64,000 bases of DNA, taken from NCBI RefSeq assembly GCF_014356525.2, contig NC_052518.1, positions 10,560,874-10,624,873 of the forward strand. The letters run 5' to 3'. Positions within the stretch are counted from its first letter, which is position 1. Every line of letters starts with the position of its first letter. The notes beneath the pieces were generated by a model, which worked only from the letters and a program-made list of their open reading frames with translations, searched no databases and was not told the DNA's origin. The DNA is from Nilaparvata lugens. Lineage: Eukaryota > Arthropoda > Insecta > Hemiptera > Delphacidae. The translations under genes and the position numbers were made by a program. Below are positions 1 through 13,571 of this stretch, piece after piece.

Positions 1-4
1 ATAC

Positions 5-110
5 GTTTAATCACTTCGATTACTTTGATTACTTTATTTTCTTTGATTACTTTGATACTTTTGATTACTTTTAATACTTGATTACTGTGTTTCAATAATT
101 ATTCAGTAGC
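5..110. repeat. Degenerate TTGATTACTTT simple repeat
   Basis: The first hundred bases reiterate TTGATTACTTT-like units with small changes. This is a low-complexity tract cut by the window edge, and no coding potential is visible. Confidence 0.7.
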
Positions 111-233
111 CCTATAAAGAAAGTTAGTATTATCAATTTGTTTTTATTACAAGATATGTGTCAACTTATACACTAATTCACAATATTTCTGAGGATTCAA
201 TAGATTCTACAAATAGAAAAAAAACTTTTTCCT

Positions 234-2447
234 GCCATTAAACATAAGACAGAAGAACTGCGATCCAAATCAATAAGATCTGAATAAGGATTTAATCCAA
301 TAATTGGAATCAAGATAGTATTTTATAGTGTGCTGGAGCTACATAAATCGGCTTAGTTTGAACAGATTCTGATATTTATACACATAATGGAGAAAGAAAT
401 CAAAGAAATGCTTTCCATTACCACTCCACCGGGAAATTTAGAGAATATGAATCGGAAAGTTTGTAGAAATGGCAATTGATTGAATAATAGAGAGATAAGA
501 AGAGATAGGTACAAAACTTGATTAGAGAATTGAATGTTAGTACTTTCAACTTGATTTTTTTATTTGTTATTATCACTTACTTCAATAATACTGTATCACT
601 TAACTGCCAAATAAGAGTGTACAAACCTCATGTATTTTTAGTAATGCCACGTAACTCCATTAACAAGATAATGAATAGCTTGTCACTCGAGTTTTAAATT
701 TTAGAGTGATATTTTTTAATAAATGCATCAGACAAGTATACTAAATGTAGGCACGTGAGAAAATAAAAAACATAAATATTAATCAAGTTATATAAGAAAT
801 AATACGTTTTTTGTGTCTTCTGTGAAAACTGATAAATGTGAGTTACAAGGTTTGTTAATTAGGCCATCGATATAATGAAAACAATATGAATAGTTATTTG
901 TGCAACTAGTGCGCAAAGTGACAGTTTGCTGCACCGAAAGAAACGTTTACGCCCGAGCCGTAGGCGAGGGTGGAATGGTTTGTTGAGTGCAGCAGAGGAA
1001 CTTTGCGCACGTATTTCACATTAAATTTTTCCTACAGTTACCATTGAATATGAAAAGTGGGTAATTATGGGTAAAATTGCCTGAAATCCATCAAATGTTT
1101 TTCTGTGTAATTTTATTATTGATAAAAACCTTAATCCTATAATCCTAAAGTCCTCGTTGTCCTTGGTTATAATATTTACTTAATAATTTGCTCGTTGTGC
1201 TTCGTTGCACCTCTGCTCACTATAGCAGCCCAGTCACTGTTACCAACTTCATTTTGATTTTGCTGCACTGTTGCTCCATATAACTACTAAGTATTTTGCG
1301 TTGCCATGTTGCAAATCTGGAGTGCAGAAAAGTTTTTCCCGCCATTAAACATAAGACAGAAGAACTGCGATCCAAATCAATAAGATCTGAATAAGGATTT
1401 AATCCAATAATTGGAATCAAGATAGTATTTTATAGTGTGCTGGAGCTACATAAATCGGCTTAGTTTGAACAGATTCTGATATTTATACACATAATGGAGA
1501 AAGAAATCAAAGAAATGCTTTCCATTACCACTCCACCGGGAAATTTAGAGAATATGAATCGGAAAGTTTGTAGAAATGGCAATTGATTGAATAATAGAGA
1601 GATAAGAAGAGATAGGTACAAAACTTGATTAGAGAATTGAATGTTAGTACTTTCAACTTGATTTTTTTATTTGTTATTATCACTTACTTCAATAATACTG
1701 TATCACTTAACTGCCAAAAAAGAGTGTACAAACCTCATATATTTTTAGTAATGCCACGTAACTCCATTAACAAGATAATGAATAGCTTGTCACTCGAGTT
1801 TCAAATTTTAGAGTGATATTTTTTAATAAATGCATCAGACAAGTATACTAAATGTAGGCACGTGAGAAAATGAAAAACATAAATATTAATCAAGTTATAA
1901 AAGAAATAATACGTTTTTTGTGTCTTCTGTGAAAACTGATAAATGTGAGTTACAAGGTTTGTTAATTAGGCCATCGATATAATGAAAACAATATGAATAG
2001 TTATTTGTGCAACTAGTGCGCAAAGTGACAGTTTGCTGCACCGAAAGAAACGTTTACGCCCGAGCCGTAGGCGAGGGTGGAATGGTTTGTTGAGTGCAGC
2101 AGAGGAACTTTGCGCACGTATTTCACATTAAATTTTTCCTACAGTTACCATTGAATATGAAAAGTGGGTAATTATGGGTAAAATTGCCTGAAATCCATCA
2201 AATGTTTTTCTGTGTAATTTTATTATTGATAAAAACCTTAATCCTATAATCCTAAAGTCCTCGTTGTCCTTGGTTATAATATTTACTTAATAATTTGCTC
2301 GTTGTGCTTCGTTGCACCTCTGCTCACTATAGCAGCCCAGTCACTGTTACCAACTTCATTTTGATTTTGCTGCACTGTTGCTCCATATAACCTACTAAGT
2401 ATTTTGCGTTGCCATGTTGCAAATCTGGAGTGCAGAAAAGTTTTTCC
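234..2447. repeat. Tandem duplication, two copies of about 1,107 bp
   Basis: The segment starting at 234 recurs from 1341 with only scattered substitutions, at a constant offset of 1,107 bp (for example TAGGCGAGGG at 961 and 2068). The outer junction at about 224-236 and the inner junction at about 1331-1342 share a short TTTTTCC-like stretch, so the duplication probably arose through microhomology. The unit contains about 100 bp bounded by GTGCGCAAAG and CTTTGCGCAC (909-1010 and 2016-2117). Its right end falls inside a MITE that is complete only in the second copy. I see no gene. Confidence 0.9.
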
Positions 2448-2534
2448 CGCACTAGAGCGGAAAAGTGATTCTTTGCGTTCTGTAATCAGTGCAGCAATGG
2501 CCACTTTTCAACGTAACTGTAGGAAAAAAAAATT
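2128..2534. mobile_element. MITE with about 30-bp inverted ends
   Basis: The left end reads TTTTTCCTACAGTTACC followed by ATTGAATATGAAAAGTGG. The right end is its near-perfect reverse complement (CCACTTTTCAACGTAACTGTAGG). The element is about 0.4 kb and has no transposase, so it is a non-autonomous DNA transposon of unassigned superfamily. The copy at 1021-1340 is cut at the tandem-duplication joint. No clear target duplication was found. Confidence 0.7.
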
Positions 2535-2709
2535 ACAAATGAAAAGAGGGACAGAACTCAAATCTTCTAATTAACTATTGAGACTACAGAACTGAGTGAC
2601 TGACAATTATCTACTAATTTTCAGACCAACAATTACTTATCCATATGACTCTAATCAGTGCTTCTGAATGATCCGGGCGCTGTTTAACTCTTTAAATGAT
2701 ACTAATTAT

Positions 2710-2955
2710 CTTGCCAAACTACTCAAAAATACTATTTTCAAAGTTGGCTATCATGCCACCTTGTGTGAACAGAACTACGTTACAGTACTTATCTTGCCAA
2801 ACTACTCAAAAATACTATTTTCAAAGTTGGCTATCATGTCACCTTGTGTGAACAGAACTACGTTACAGTACTTATCTTGCCAAACTACTCAAAAATACTA
2901 TTTTCAAAGTTGGCTATCATGGCACCTTGTGTGAACAGAACTACGTTACAGATAT
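2710..2955. repeat. 83-bp minisatellite, three copies
   Basis: CTTGCCAAACTACTC recurs at 2710, 2793 and 2876, and the whole 83-bp unit is nearly identical each time. The reading frame that stays open across it is a by-product of the repeat. From here to about 3,337 I see no feature. Confidence 0.9.
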
Positions 2956-3680
2956 AGGAATAAACAGGTAGTAAACGAGAAGTCATAGAATATGAGCTAT
3001 CTTCTCAAGAAAATCCGAATATTGGGAACTGTTCATTTGACAAAATTTGAGCTTATCATATAGTAATAATGTAAAAACAAGCTTATGATTACATTACTTT
3101 TTCTGTCGCGTATTGATTTCAATTCCGCTAACCCTCCTCCTACCTATACAATCTATCTAAATTCACTTCACTATTCAACACCACCCCTCCACAGAAAACA
3201 AGTGAGTGAGCGGAATTTTAATTTTTAATTCAGACGTAAGATCTATGAAAATATTGAAACCCTTGCAGTTCAGAAATACTGTGTTCTGTTCAGAACAAAT
3301 CATTTGTAAGAGAATTTATTAGTTAATCTGTTACATTGAAAAGTTACTAATATCAGCTTTATTTATCTGTGATCAATTTAATTGAAGCTTCTTACAATTA
3401 TGATAACATTTATCAAAGGAAATTACTTATTATAAGAAGTGTTATTTGAACGTATGACGCTTATAAACTTCTTCAGGAAGAGAGAAAATATAGTTAGTGA
3501 GAGTTTTTGAAATAGTAATCGTTGATGAACATATAGGAATTTAATTTGTTGATTTCCTATGTTGAAATTTATTAATTGAAACTAGATGAATGATGAAATA
3601 ATTTTAATGTTGGAATAACAAAATTGAACTCTGGATAAAATATTGGAATAAACTGTTACAAGTGATAAACAAACTATGCT

Positions 3681-3906
3681 ATAGTGTGATCCTTGTTATA
3701 ATGGCAGTGGATAAAGATAGAAAAATAGCGATGCCGACTCTCTGCATTAATTAATTATATTTCTTCACTGACAAAAACATAACTGTCATCGTTGTGAACC
3801 TAGAAAAGGATAGTACCACCGGCTTTGTCAAATGATAGACAAGGATTATGGATAGCAAAACCATAGTTGATCAAATACTGTCATTATAACGTGGACCATA
3901 ATATAG
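3681..3906. mobile_element. MITE of the GTCCACGTTATAA family
   Basis: It starts ATAGTGTGATCCTTGTTATAATGGCAGTGG and ends with the inverted TGTCATTATAACGTGGACC. The internal text (CGACTCTCTGCATTAATTAA, and a TTTGTCAAATGATAGACAAGGAT motif) matches other copies at 39389, 41461, 45574, 56541 and 58779. It is non-autonomous with termini of roughly 25 bp. An orphan right end of the same family lies at about 4055-4085. Confidence 0.8.
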
Positions 3907-4225
3907 AATATAATATTGTAGTTTGAAAGAGACATATCAACTTAGGAGAACTCTAAATTTCAACAATGTTCTATCTTGAGTGAGTTCTTGATCTTGAAAA
4001 GATATTTGATGTTATAATGAAAGATATTCCGAGCTGCGTTATATCATAGAGAAATAATACTGTCATTATAACGTGGACCTCACTATAGTTGAAAACATCA
4101 CAGGTGGCAATCAGATGAATCGCCACAAACATGCTACAAACTGCATTTATCAGTTGATGTGTTTCATCGAAAAGTCACTTATATCAGTTATAATTCTCCG
4201 TGATTAATTCCATTGGAACTTCTTA

Positions 4226-4362
4226 AGGTGCGTACAGATATATGCGCCGCGAATATAAGCAATTCACTTTTAATCAGCTGACTATATAGATATAAAAAGC
4301 TTGGCATCAGCTGATTAAAAGTGAATTGCTCATGTTCGCGGCGCGTAAATCTGTACGCACCT
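4226..4362. mobile_element. 137-bp foldback MITE, PIF/Harbinger-type, TSD TTA
   Basis: The ends are AGGTGCGTACAGAT and its reverse complement. The arms continue as a long inverted repeat around a short centre. The flanks are TTA on both sides (4223-4225 and 4363-4365). The related unoccupied sequence at about 3390 carries a single TTA, which confirms the insertion. A 3-bp TTA target duplication is characteristic of PIF/Harbinger elements. The internal GCGCCGCGAA stretch is also palindromic. Confidence 0.88.
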
Positions 4363-4520
4363 TTACAATGATAATTAAAGAAGGGGAATGACTTATTATA
4401 AGTAGTGTAATAGATTCGAACGTATGACGGTCATGAACTTCTTCAGGAAGAGAAAAAATATAGTTAGTGGGAGTTTTAGAAATAGAAATCGTTGATGAAC
4501 ATGCTACAATCTGCAAATAA

Positions 4521-6183
4521 AACAAAAGTCGAAAACAACGTTGCTTGTGAAAGTTGGAGCTCAAATTAGCTGGAACAACCAAATAAAAAAAATCCATTTA
4601 TCTTGAAATCCACTTGTGAACGAGCGATTGAGCAATACGATAAAATCATTCATTGTGATAAGCGCAACTTAGTTTCTATGGACTGATAGAATCCATTGAT
4701 TGCTAAAACTATCGCCAATTTCTTGCCTTCGAAGTTTTATTTTTCTGGGACTCACTCTACTACCCTACCAGCCTATACCACCCTATAGCCTACTACCAGT
4801 CGATGAAACAAATATAACAAATGGATGAGATCGAACGAAATTTTATTACTTGCTGAAAAAAATTTATTTCAGAAAGCACTCTTTTATAGCTTTGCAGGAG
4901 AGTTACTAGAGGAGTTTCGAAAGCAGTAAAATGGCTTAGAAATTGCTGCCACAAGGTCTTCGAGTACTTCTTCAACTAAGACTTCAAATCAATGTAGTAT
5001 ATGTGTCCATCATCATAGAGTAGATGTAGTATTAAACTGTTTCCATAGCATATGGAAGCTTTAACAGTTTCATTATCTCTTGAAATCTAAAACTAAAATC
5101 CCTTTGCCTCAACATGGAATTCAGATTCATCCAATTTCATCAATTCAGATTCAATTCTCTGCTCAGATTCTATACAGATTTCCTAATTATTTTTACCTGA
5201 CTGAGACTCAAAAATTATATAACAGTTTTAGTACCTAAGTGTAATGAGGAAAATGACACAAGTCATAATACGGTCGATAAAAATATAACGCACTTCAACA
5301 GACAAAATGAAATATAACAAATTTCAAAACTTATTTGAAATTCATAACGATGGTGGATAGTATTGAATCTTTTTTGTGAGATCAGTGTCAATAATTAATT
5401 CAATTCATGCAAATAAATAACTATATTTAATAATTTGAAGTGATATTTAAACTAATCATAGACCTAGATCAAATATTCTGTTTCACATGCCATTCATCAG
5501 AACAACTCATCATTACAATTCTTAAATATGCAGAACTTTACGTTTGTACAATAGAATAAGCCACTGCTTTGATCCGCGTTTGCTGACCGTTTCCAAACCT
5601 TTAAGAAATCCTGTGAACTAGCATATCGCTCTATAGCTGACTCATGATTGATAAATAATTATACTAAACTCCCTCATTTCTTTTTTTTCTCTTCTAAAGT
5701 CCTATTTTCCCTCTATTCTCTTTTAACTATATTTTATTTTTATTATTAGTTTTATCTCATTCTTCTTCATTTTTCTATTATCATTAGTTTATTATTTTTT
5801 CATTTGGCCTCATTTTTCTATAATCATTAGTTTATTTTTTTCTTTATTTGTCCTCATTTCGCCTCTTCTTATCATATTAGTATTCAAAAATTGTGTTTAG
5901 CCTACTATTCTATTTTATTTTTTCATTCTTATTTTGCATCAAATTTTATGTATCTAAGCTAGTTGATGTCAATAAGGCTCTTCATGGATTTATTCTGTGA
6001 GCTTTTGTATGTAAATAAATACATCTATTCATGGACTATTCATGATCTCAACTCAGTCATATTATTTTTAGCGTAGCCTGCAAGCTTATTTCAAACAGCC
6101 TGTTTCACATCTTGTAATTTTATCAATTAATCACACATTTTACACATATCATTACCCTAGCAATATTATATTTTTCTCAAAAG
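4521..6183. other. AT-rich intergenic DNA without a recognised feature
   Basis: I found no credible gene on either strand. A T/C-rich stretch at 5670-5960 repeats a TTTTTCTATAATCATTAGTTTA-like phrase two or three times. Short open frames here lack recognisable domains or splice context. Confidence 0.5.
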
Positions 6184-6391
6184 TTTCATCTAATAATCTA
6201 TTATTAAATTACAACAGTTCACTCTTTCGTTTTACTCATACAACCTTCAATTCCTCCAAAAAATTCCTGTTGATCAATGCAATAAAATTTTCATCTAATA
6301 ATCTATCATTCAATTACAACAGTTCACTCTTTCGTTTTACTCATACAACCTTCAATTCCTCCAAAAAATTCCAGTTGATCAATGCTTCAAC
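6184..6391. repeat. 104-bp tandem duplication
   Basis: TTTCATCTAATAATCTAT through CAGTTGATCAATGC occurs twice in direct succession with only a few differences, at an offset of 104 bp. I see no gene content. Confidence 0.85.
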
Positions 6392-7390
6392 AACAGGCTT
6401 CACCGTCGTTTTCGATTATAAATGTTTACTATTTCTGGTATAATCCTAGATCGAAAGACTATACAAAATACGCTCGTATCAAGGCTATTCGTATAAGAAA
6501 GCTGAATCTGAACACATGAGTGTAGAAGCTGGGAGCACACAGAGGGTGTATAGGAGCACTAGAGCCTTTGTTCTATTCTCAAAAAATACAGAATGGTGCA
6601 GGCGATAACGGCAACTCTTATTGTGGAATTATGTGTAAAATAGGTCCAAATGTGCTCTCATTCATCAGAGCCGCCATTGTTGTAGGGTGTAAACTTCATA
6701 AATACAATCTCTGACTTTCCCAGATCGCTTTACCCGGAACAACATTCTATTCGCTCATGTAGGAGAGACTTGAATGGAGTAGGAGAGGCTACTAGTGAGA
6801 GATTTCAGAGTTTGTTCTAACTGTGCTAACCTAGCACAGATCATCCAACATCGAACACTGTGCGGGATTTACATAATCATATTGAAGAAATAAGGAATAT
6901 ACTCTGAAGTGGTTAACGTCATACCTTGGCAGTAGAGAACAAAAGTTAGCAGTCACATTAGTGGAGAAAGATCTATGGAATTTGGAATACCTCGAGGAGA
7001 GTCTTCTGGTATTATAATGAATGATTAGTTTTGATATTATTAGTGCTGATTGTATTTGTGATCAAATTGTAGCTCTGATTCGATTGTAGCTTTGCTATAG
7101 CCTATTGTATCTCGCGTACTGTACTCGCTAAACTTGATTATTGATAATTGAATAATCATTGTAATATTTCCTGTCAATCCTCAATCAGCTTCATTTTCCA
7201 ATGAAGAACAGCACAGGGAGATTTGAATAAGATGGTTGATGGAAGAGGTAATAATTATGTTCATGTTGCTCTAGAATTATAACGGCTCTCATTACTCCGT
7301 CTAATTATCATCAACACAATTCACATCCACGTCATCCAATTCGTCAAGACGACTCACTCATTTCCTTGTTCTACAACCATCAACCAGGAG

Positions 7391-7885
7391 AGTTACTTCC
7401 ATGTCAACCAGTCTAGTATGTAATTGGTTTTTCTACTTTTAAACTCAAAGCATTAGAGTCCATCCAATTCTTCACAATGCTCTGCATCATGCTCTGCAAC
7501 AATGAAAATGTCATTCCTATTATTTTCTGAAAATATAATAACTGAATCATCAGCAAAAGATGAAATTCTCCCATTTTTTAGCTTTATATTCTAGCAAATC
7601 ATTTACATAAAATATGAAAAAATTGTTATTTTTCAGAGTTTTTATAGTTTCTATCACCTCCCGTGGATTTACGGGACTTATTGCTTATACCGTTGATTTT
7701 TTTGTCTTATTTAAAATTACTCACTCTAAATGTAAAGTCACTGAGTAATTATCAGTAATAGTTGTTTTAAATATGTTTCCTACCGCACTTTCGAATACTT
7801 TATCAGTTGTTTTAAGAAATATATGGTAATTATAGGCGACTTCCATGACTCACTATAGAGTTACTTCCATGTCAACCAGTCTATC
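7391..7885. repeat. 26-bp direct repeat flanking about 445 bp
   Basis: GAGTTACTTCCATGTCAACC plus CAGTCTA occurs at about 7391 and again at about 7860. It could mark a replication slip or an insertion with a long target duplication. No terminal inverted repeat was seen just inside, so the mechanism is unassigned. Confidence 0.55.
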
Positions 7886-10800
7886 AGCTATACACAAGAT
7901 GACGTCGACGAGGAAGAAGAAGAAGGAGAGAAAGCGGTGGAAGAAGATGGAGAAGAAAATAATATATTCTATTCATCTTTGTCTGCTCTTTTTTCTTCTT
8001 CAGCTCTACCATCCTTTGGGGTGATGATCGTGAGGAAGGTGTTAACGGAGCGTTTTGTAACTGCGGTCAACTTCATGATTGCAGAATCATAATCTTAGTT
8101 CAATAATCACTGATGGTTGCTGCATTATTGCATATTGATAGAAATGTATCACTATTTAATGCTTGCTAATTGGTTGCATTCATTGAGGGTATTCGGAATT
8201 GTTCCTTCTAGTCAGTCTGTTTATAATAGATTTACTTTCTATATATGCTATGCGAAAAATACGGGATGGTTCCAAGTTTAAAATCTCGTAGCAATTCAAA
8301 TAATGAAGAATATTATAACTCTGGAATGGTTATACCTTGGCAACCGGCAGTAGAGAACAAAAGTTGACTGACACATTAGTGTACAAAGGTGTATGGAATT
8401 TGGAATACCTCGAAGAAATATTACATATTATATATGACTAGCTTGGAATTTTTCAAAACTTCCTACACATTCATGCTGATGATCCTATCTGTACTGTATT
8501 AATGTAGGCTAGCCCTATATGGATACTAATCATGTGAACACGGTTGTCAAGGTGACTGTTTTGGCAACGAACTATTTATGGAAAAGATAACTAGTTGGAG
8601 TTTTGTGATTGAACGTTTCAAAATTGATGTAGAATTTTATTCTTATCTTGTTCATAATGTGAACTTTTAATGAATAAAGTGCTATTTACAAAAGTACATT
8701 CACAACAGTATGTTCAAAGTCGACTACGTTTATTGTGTCTCTATTAATGTCAAGAAATTACTCTATAATTTTGTTTGAATCTATTATAAATGGAATGTAA
8801 ATAGAATTGATTGTTTATAGAATTGTTATGGATATTCGTGGCATTTCAGAAGTTTAATAATGATCAGGATTACTCCATCTAGATAATCTATATTATATTA
8901 TTATGTTATAGGTACCTTATAAAAAAGGCTTGTGGTGCATATCTCAGTGAAAATAGGATATGCGTTAGAATAGGCTAAGAGGACTATGGAAAGGAGACTA
9001 TGATCAAATCATCAATTCAATCATAGTGTCTTGACTAGCTGTTCTGTACAGTATTTTGGAGAAAATCAAAATAAATATAAATTATCTCTTGTGTGTAAGC
9101 TAGAACATGAACCAATACTCTATGCTATTAGGCTAACTCTTTAGTCGAACTATTGATTAGGGATGAATATTGTATATAGATTTAAGTATTCTTGTATTGT
9201 TCTGGTATTATAAAAGTTGTTTAGTTTGAAACTGATTTCATCATAAAAAATGAGTTCTATGACTGGCTTGGAAGTTTTCTAAACTATTAATTGCTTCTAC
9301 TGACTCATGCTGATGATCCTATTCATCAAATAAATAAAAATTAAATTAAATATGGAATATAAACAAATAAGTATAAAATTCATCAAATAAATGTTTCAAC
9401 TCGACTATGTCCATTGTATCTCTATTATTGACAATGAGCTATTCTATTCTATTTTGTTTGAATCAAGTGTTAATGAGATGTTAGTACGGAGCTACTATCT
9501 TTCATATTATAGTGGCCATGAGCAAGATATCTGAAACAAGAGATCTGAACATGAGCAAGAGATCTGGAGCATTTGAAACAGGTTTCAATGTGTCAAAAAT
9601 GTTGAAGTGTGCTCTAATAGAATTTGAAGCACCAAACAATAGAATTTGCTGAGTTCCCCTACTAATGTTTATTCTTCTCTATAAATTATAGAGTATTCCA
9701 GGAGTCTTCTGGTATTCTAAATGTTGTTCAGTTTTATAATAGTTTTATCATTGAAAATGAGTTCAATGACTGGTTTGGAAGTTTTCAAAACTATTCGTTG
9801 CTTCGCCTGACTCATGCTTATGATTCTATTCTATATACATCATGGACTATATACATCGTTGAATTCAGGAAGAAAAGGCCCTCAATGTTTATTGATAACC
9901 TTTTCCTTCAAGTCGGCTAACGACTTGAATATTCGAGAAATAAAAAAATTCCATAACAAAAAAATACATTTTTCGAGATATTTTATTTTTTTACGGAAAA
10001 ACTATGCGGTTCATCGTAAAAATGAAGAGAACCATATTGAAAGCCAGTTATATGTAGATAATATTCGGAGAAAATTCAAAGCTGTACTATGAATAGTAAC
10101 TGCAGGACAGGCAATTTTATAAGCGCGCGTTTTTTACAACTAACCCCCCAATCTATCGACCATCCTGGGATGTGACGACATCGAGTTTCATATACACTAA
10201 AGACCCCCTAACAATAATCCGAAGTCTAATTCTCTGCCTCTCCAATGTATGCTCAATGTAAGCCAGCGCTTGGAATGTATTACGAACTCGATTGTACTTT
10301 CTATTATTGACAATACACTATTCTATGTTATTATTCTTTTTTATTTAATTGTAAATGAGGTTGCAAAGTATAATACTATATTAAAAGCTTGAAATCCTCA
10401 ACAATAAGGCGAAAAATTGTATAACCTGACAGCATGAAGAACAATTCAAATAACTGCACTTGAATAGTGAACAAGTTATGTGAGGGAGTAGTCAAGTAGA
10501 CCCACGATTCAATACGTGTGGTTTACAACAAGAATTCTCATAGCCCATTATTCACAGGTGCCACTACCTAATACAACACTGGGGATTAGATCTACAATTT
10601 TTCCAATGCTCACTTAAAATTACATATCAATAATTGATCCTATTGAATTTTTAGCTGTGGTTTCCATGGAAATCTTTTTCCTCATAGTTTCCACGCCTCC
10701 TTTTAAACTTTTTCTCACTCTCTTGTACTCGCCTAGTATCTCTTTTGTCTTTCCCTCTTTCCTTTCTATTCACTTCCACTCTTCAAGCCTTCACAAATTT

Positions 10801-12691
10801 TCTCCTCTCTATTTTTTTTATATTGCGTTTAAAATTTCAATTAGTTAAATTTGTTTATTGCGTTTGAATTAGTGTTATATAAAGGAAACTAGTATTTATA
10901 TTTGTGAAACTTCGTCATATCTTGCCTACACAAAAACCAAGAACAGTATATATGCTTTGTTGATATGGAATACTCATCTGTGGAGGTGCATATTACAATC
11001 ATTTAGATCCACTCATAAAAGTACAAAAACTTACATTAAAAATTATCAACTACAGACCCAGACTCTACCCAACCGAACTGCTGTTTAGAGATTATGAAGT
11101 TTTAAGCGTTCTACAATACAATTCAGTTTTCATCTTCATCAAAAGAAACCCTCATTTAACACGCAATGTTAATGTTGATTTTGAGATAGGGAGTTGTATA
11201 TTGTTAGAAGAAATACAACCTTCGGTCAGAGATTTGTACTATATATAGGCTGTAAAATTTTTAATTCATTATAAGTTGAAGTAATGGGAATGAACATTTC
11301 AAAATTCAAAAAAGTATCAAACATAATATGTTAATAAGCATGGAAAATTAAAGTAGCGAGGAATTATTGTAAATAAACAAATATTGCATGTTATTTGAAC
11401 CTTGTTCTAACTTATTTTTACATTATCTATATTTTTCACTACGATAATTAGGTTTTAGTTATTATTTTCTCGGCGCTATTTATTCAATTGGTAGAAAAAG
11501 CCCAGATTATATAATGTATTGTATAAGAAATTGATTTAGATTGAAAATATTATATTTAGAATGTTAGACTAAATGCATCCTGACACATAGACTCTATAGT
11601 GGGATGCTACACGATAGTTTATGAAAATTAATCCAAGTATGTAACGAACTTTTTCATAATGTCTTTTTCATTTTTTTGACATGTGTTATATGACTATGAC
11701 TACATGACATTAATTGCATGCTTTTCCACTTAGTGGCATTATCATGTCATATTATTAGTAGTGATTGTATTAGTGATCAAATTGTAGCTCTGATTCGATT
11801 GTACCTATGACATAGCCTACTGTACTTGCTAAACTTAATTATTGACCATTGAATCATCATTGTAATCTTTCCTGTCAATCCTCAATCAGCTTCATTTTTC
11901 AACGGAGAACTGCACAGGGAGATTTAAATAAGATGGTTGATGGAAAAGACGATGATTATCGTATTCTTGCTTCAGATAGATTACGCTGTTCATCATTTCG
12001 TCCAATTACCATCGAAACAACTCAGATCCACGTCATCCACCACGTGAACGTCATTGATTGCTCCGCTATTTAGTAAATATATGAAAAAAATAGTATATTA
12101 CTCACTTGTAGATGATAATAGACTGTTGGGCAGGGGTTTAGCAGATTAAAACTTTTCAGATTCAATTTTCAAATCTTAGAAACGATCTATTAAGTCTATG
12201 ACAAGCAAATACAACCGTTTTCTAAATAGATAAAAATAATTTATCGAATGTGAAGTTATCAGCATCAGCATCAGTTACATGTATTAGTTTTTGTAAATCA
12301 TGTTAAGAGAAATGCAAATTATACTTATTCAATTCATCACCGAGGAGCTCATTGTGGATAGGATGTAGGATGATCTTGCTAATACTACACTGGTTATTGA
12401 AATACAATAAAAAACTATCTGTATAGTTAACAAGTTATGTGAGGGAGTTGTCAAGTAGACTCACGCAATACGTGAGGTTTATAACAAGAATTATTATTCA
12501 CAGGTGTTACCACCAAATATTGTACAACACTGATTAGATCTACACTTTTTTTTAAATGCTCTCTTGAAATTATTTATCAAAAATTAATGATAATATTGAA
12601 TTTCTATATGTAGTTTCTATGGACATCTCTATTCTCAGTCTCCATGCCTCTTCTTTCAGCTCTTCCTCACTCTCTTTCTCTCACTCACTCA

Positions 12692-12694
12692 ATC

Positions 12695-12741
<47 letters not shown>
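12692..12741. repeat. (TCAA)n microsatellite
   Basis: A run of about a dozen perfect ATCA/TCAA tetramers. It lies inside a duplicated block, and the corresponding place in the other copy (about 10,720) lacks the expansion. The open frames crossing it are artefacts. Confidence 0.95.
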
Positions 12742-12742
<1 letters not shown>

Positions 12743-13100
12743 CTTTGTCTTTCTTTTGTTTTTCTCTTTCTTTCCTATTCACTGCTACTTCTCAAGCCTT
12801 CACAACGTTTTTCCTCTCCTCATTTTTAAGCCAATACATGTGTTACACTCAATGTAAGATATTGAATCTTTTTCTCCTAGGTAGCTATCAAATAGCTTAT
12901 TTGCTACACAATGAATTATTTGAATTGATGCCTACTCTAATTAAATGTTACGTTGCATGTTTATTCACTTAGTGGCATTATCTTGTCATATGAATATATG
13001 AATAGTACCTAATGATTGTATTTGTGATCAAATTGTAGCTATGACATAGCCTATTGTATCTCGCACACTGTATTTGCTTGAACTTATTTATTGTTCACTA

Positions 13101-13437
13101 GGGGTATTCACAATGTTGTGTTAGCCAGCTAAAGTGCTATATGCTAACTCTGGATTGTGAACGCCCCATCTAAAACCAACAGCAATAGCGTTCCAATCAC
13201 ATAATTTGTGTAACTCAAAGTTTATAACCTCACTTTTGCTACCAAATATGACCAAAACAAATATGGCCGCCGTTTTAACAGAGTTAACTAGAGTTAGCAG
13301 ACTCAAACCTGCGCTATCTGCTATCTCGTCTGTTAATTTTTTTCTAACGTACTATTGAGTTAACATAGACTTAGCAAATAACAGGAGTTAATGAATATCT
13401 CGACTTAGCCAGCTAACTCCAACACTGTAAATACCCC
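13101..13437. mobile_element. 337-bp MITE with TA target duplication
   Basis: The left end GGGGTATTCACAATGTTG followed by TTAGCCAGCTAA is mirrored by TTAGCCAGCTAACTCC, CAACACTGTAAATACCCC at the right. The flanking dinucleotide is TA on both sides (13099-13100, 13438-13439). It interrupts the duplicated block whose uninterrupted version is at about 11,840-11,870. No transposase. Confidence 0.8.
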
Positions 13438-13571
13438 TACTGTAATCTATCCTAAACCACCTTCATTTTTCAACGGAGAACAACACAGGAATTTTTAAAT
13501 AAGATGATTTATTGGTGAGCGATGATTCTGATCTACTTGCTTAAGAAAGATGATCAATTTCATTGCTTTTT

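Larger units (their letters stand above)
3338..4520. repeat. Pair of diverged direct repeats flanking MITE insertions
   Basis: About 200 bp at 3338-3545 (containing GAACGTATGACG and CTTCTTCAGGAAGAGA) is repeated at 4156-4520. The second copy is split by the MITE at 4226-4362, so the first serves as the empty-site reference for that insertion. I see no coding signal. Confidence 0.75.
6392..13540. repeat. Mosaic of old duplicated blocks, no gene recognised
   Basis: Several blocks recur in degenerate form. One block (GTGATCAAATTGTAGCT through AGATGGTTGATGG) is at 7022-7370, 11755-12065 and 13015-13540. A second (CAAGTTATGTGAGGGAG through a GTTTCCATGG-like stretch) is at 10465-10830 and 12428-12830. 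A third (GGCAGTAGAGAACAAAAGTT) is at about 6890-7010, 8263-8425 and 14868-14978. A fourth (TGGAAGTTTTCAAAACT then TCATGCTGATGAT) is at about 8442, 9258 and 9768. Block order suggests repeated tandem duplication followed by decay. Open frames in this region of 60-115 codons show no domain I recognise. Confidence 0.65.

Noticed and set aside
12619..12972. 117-codon frame across the TCAA repeat
   Set aside because: Driven by the microsatellite and pyrimidine-rich flanks; the duplicated block near 10,650 does not conserve it.
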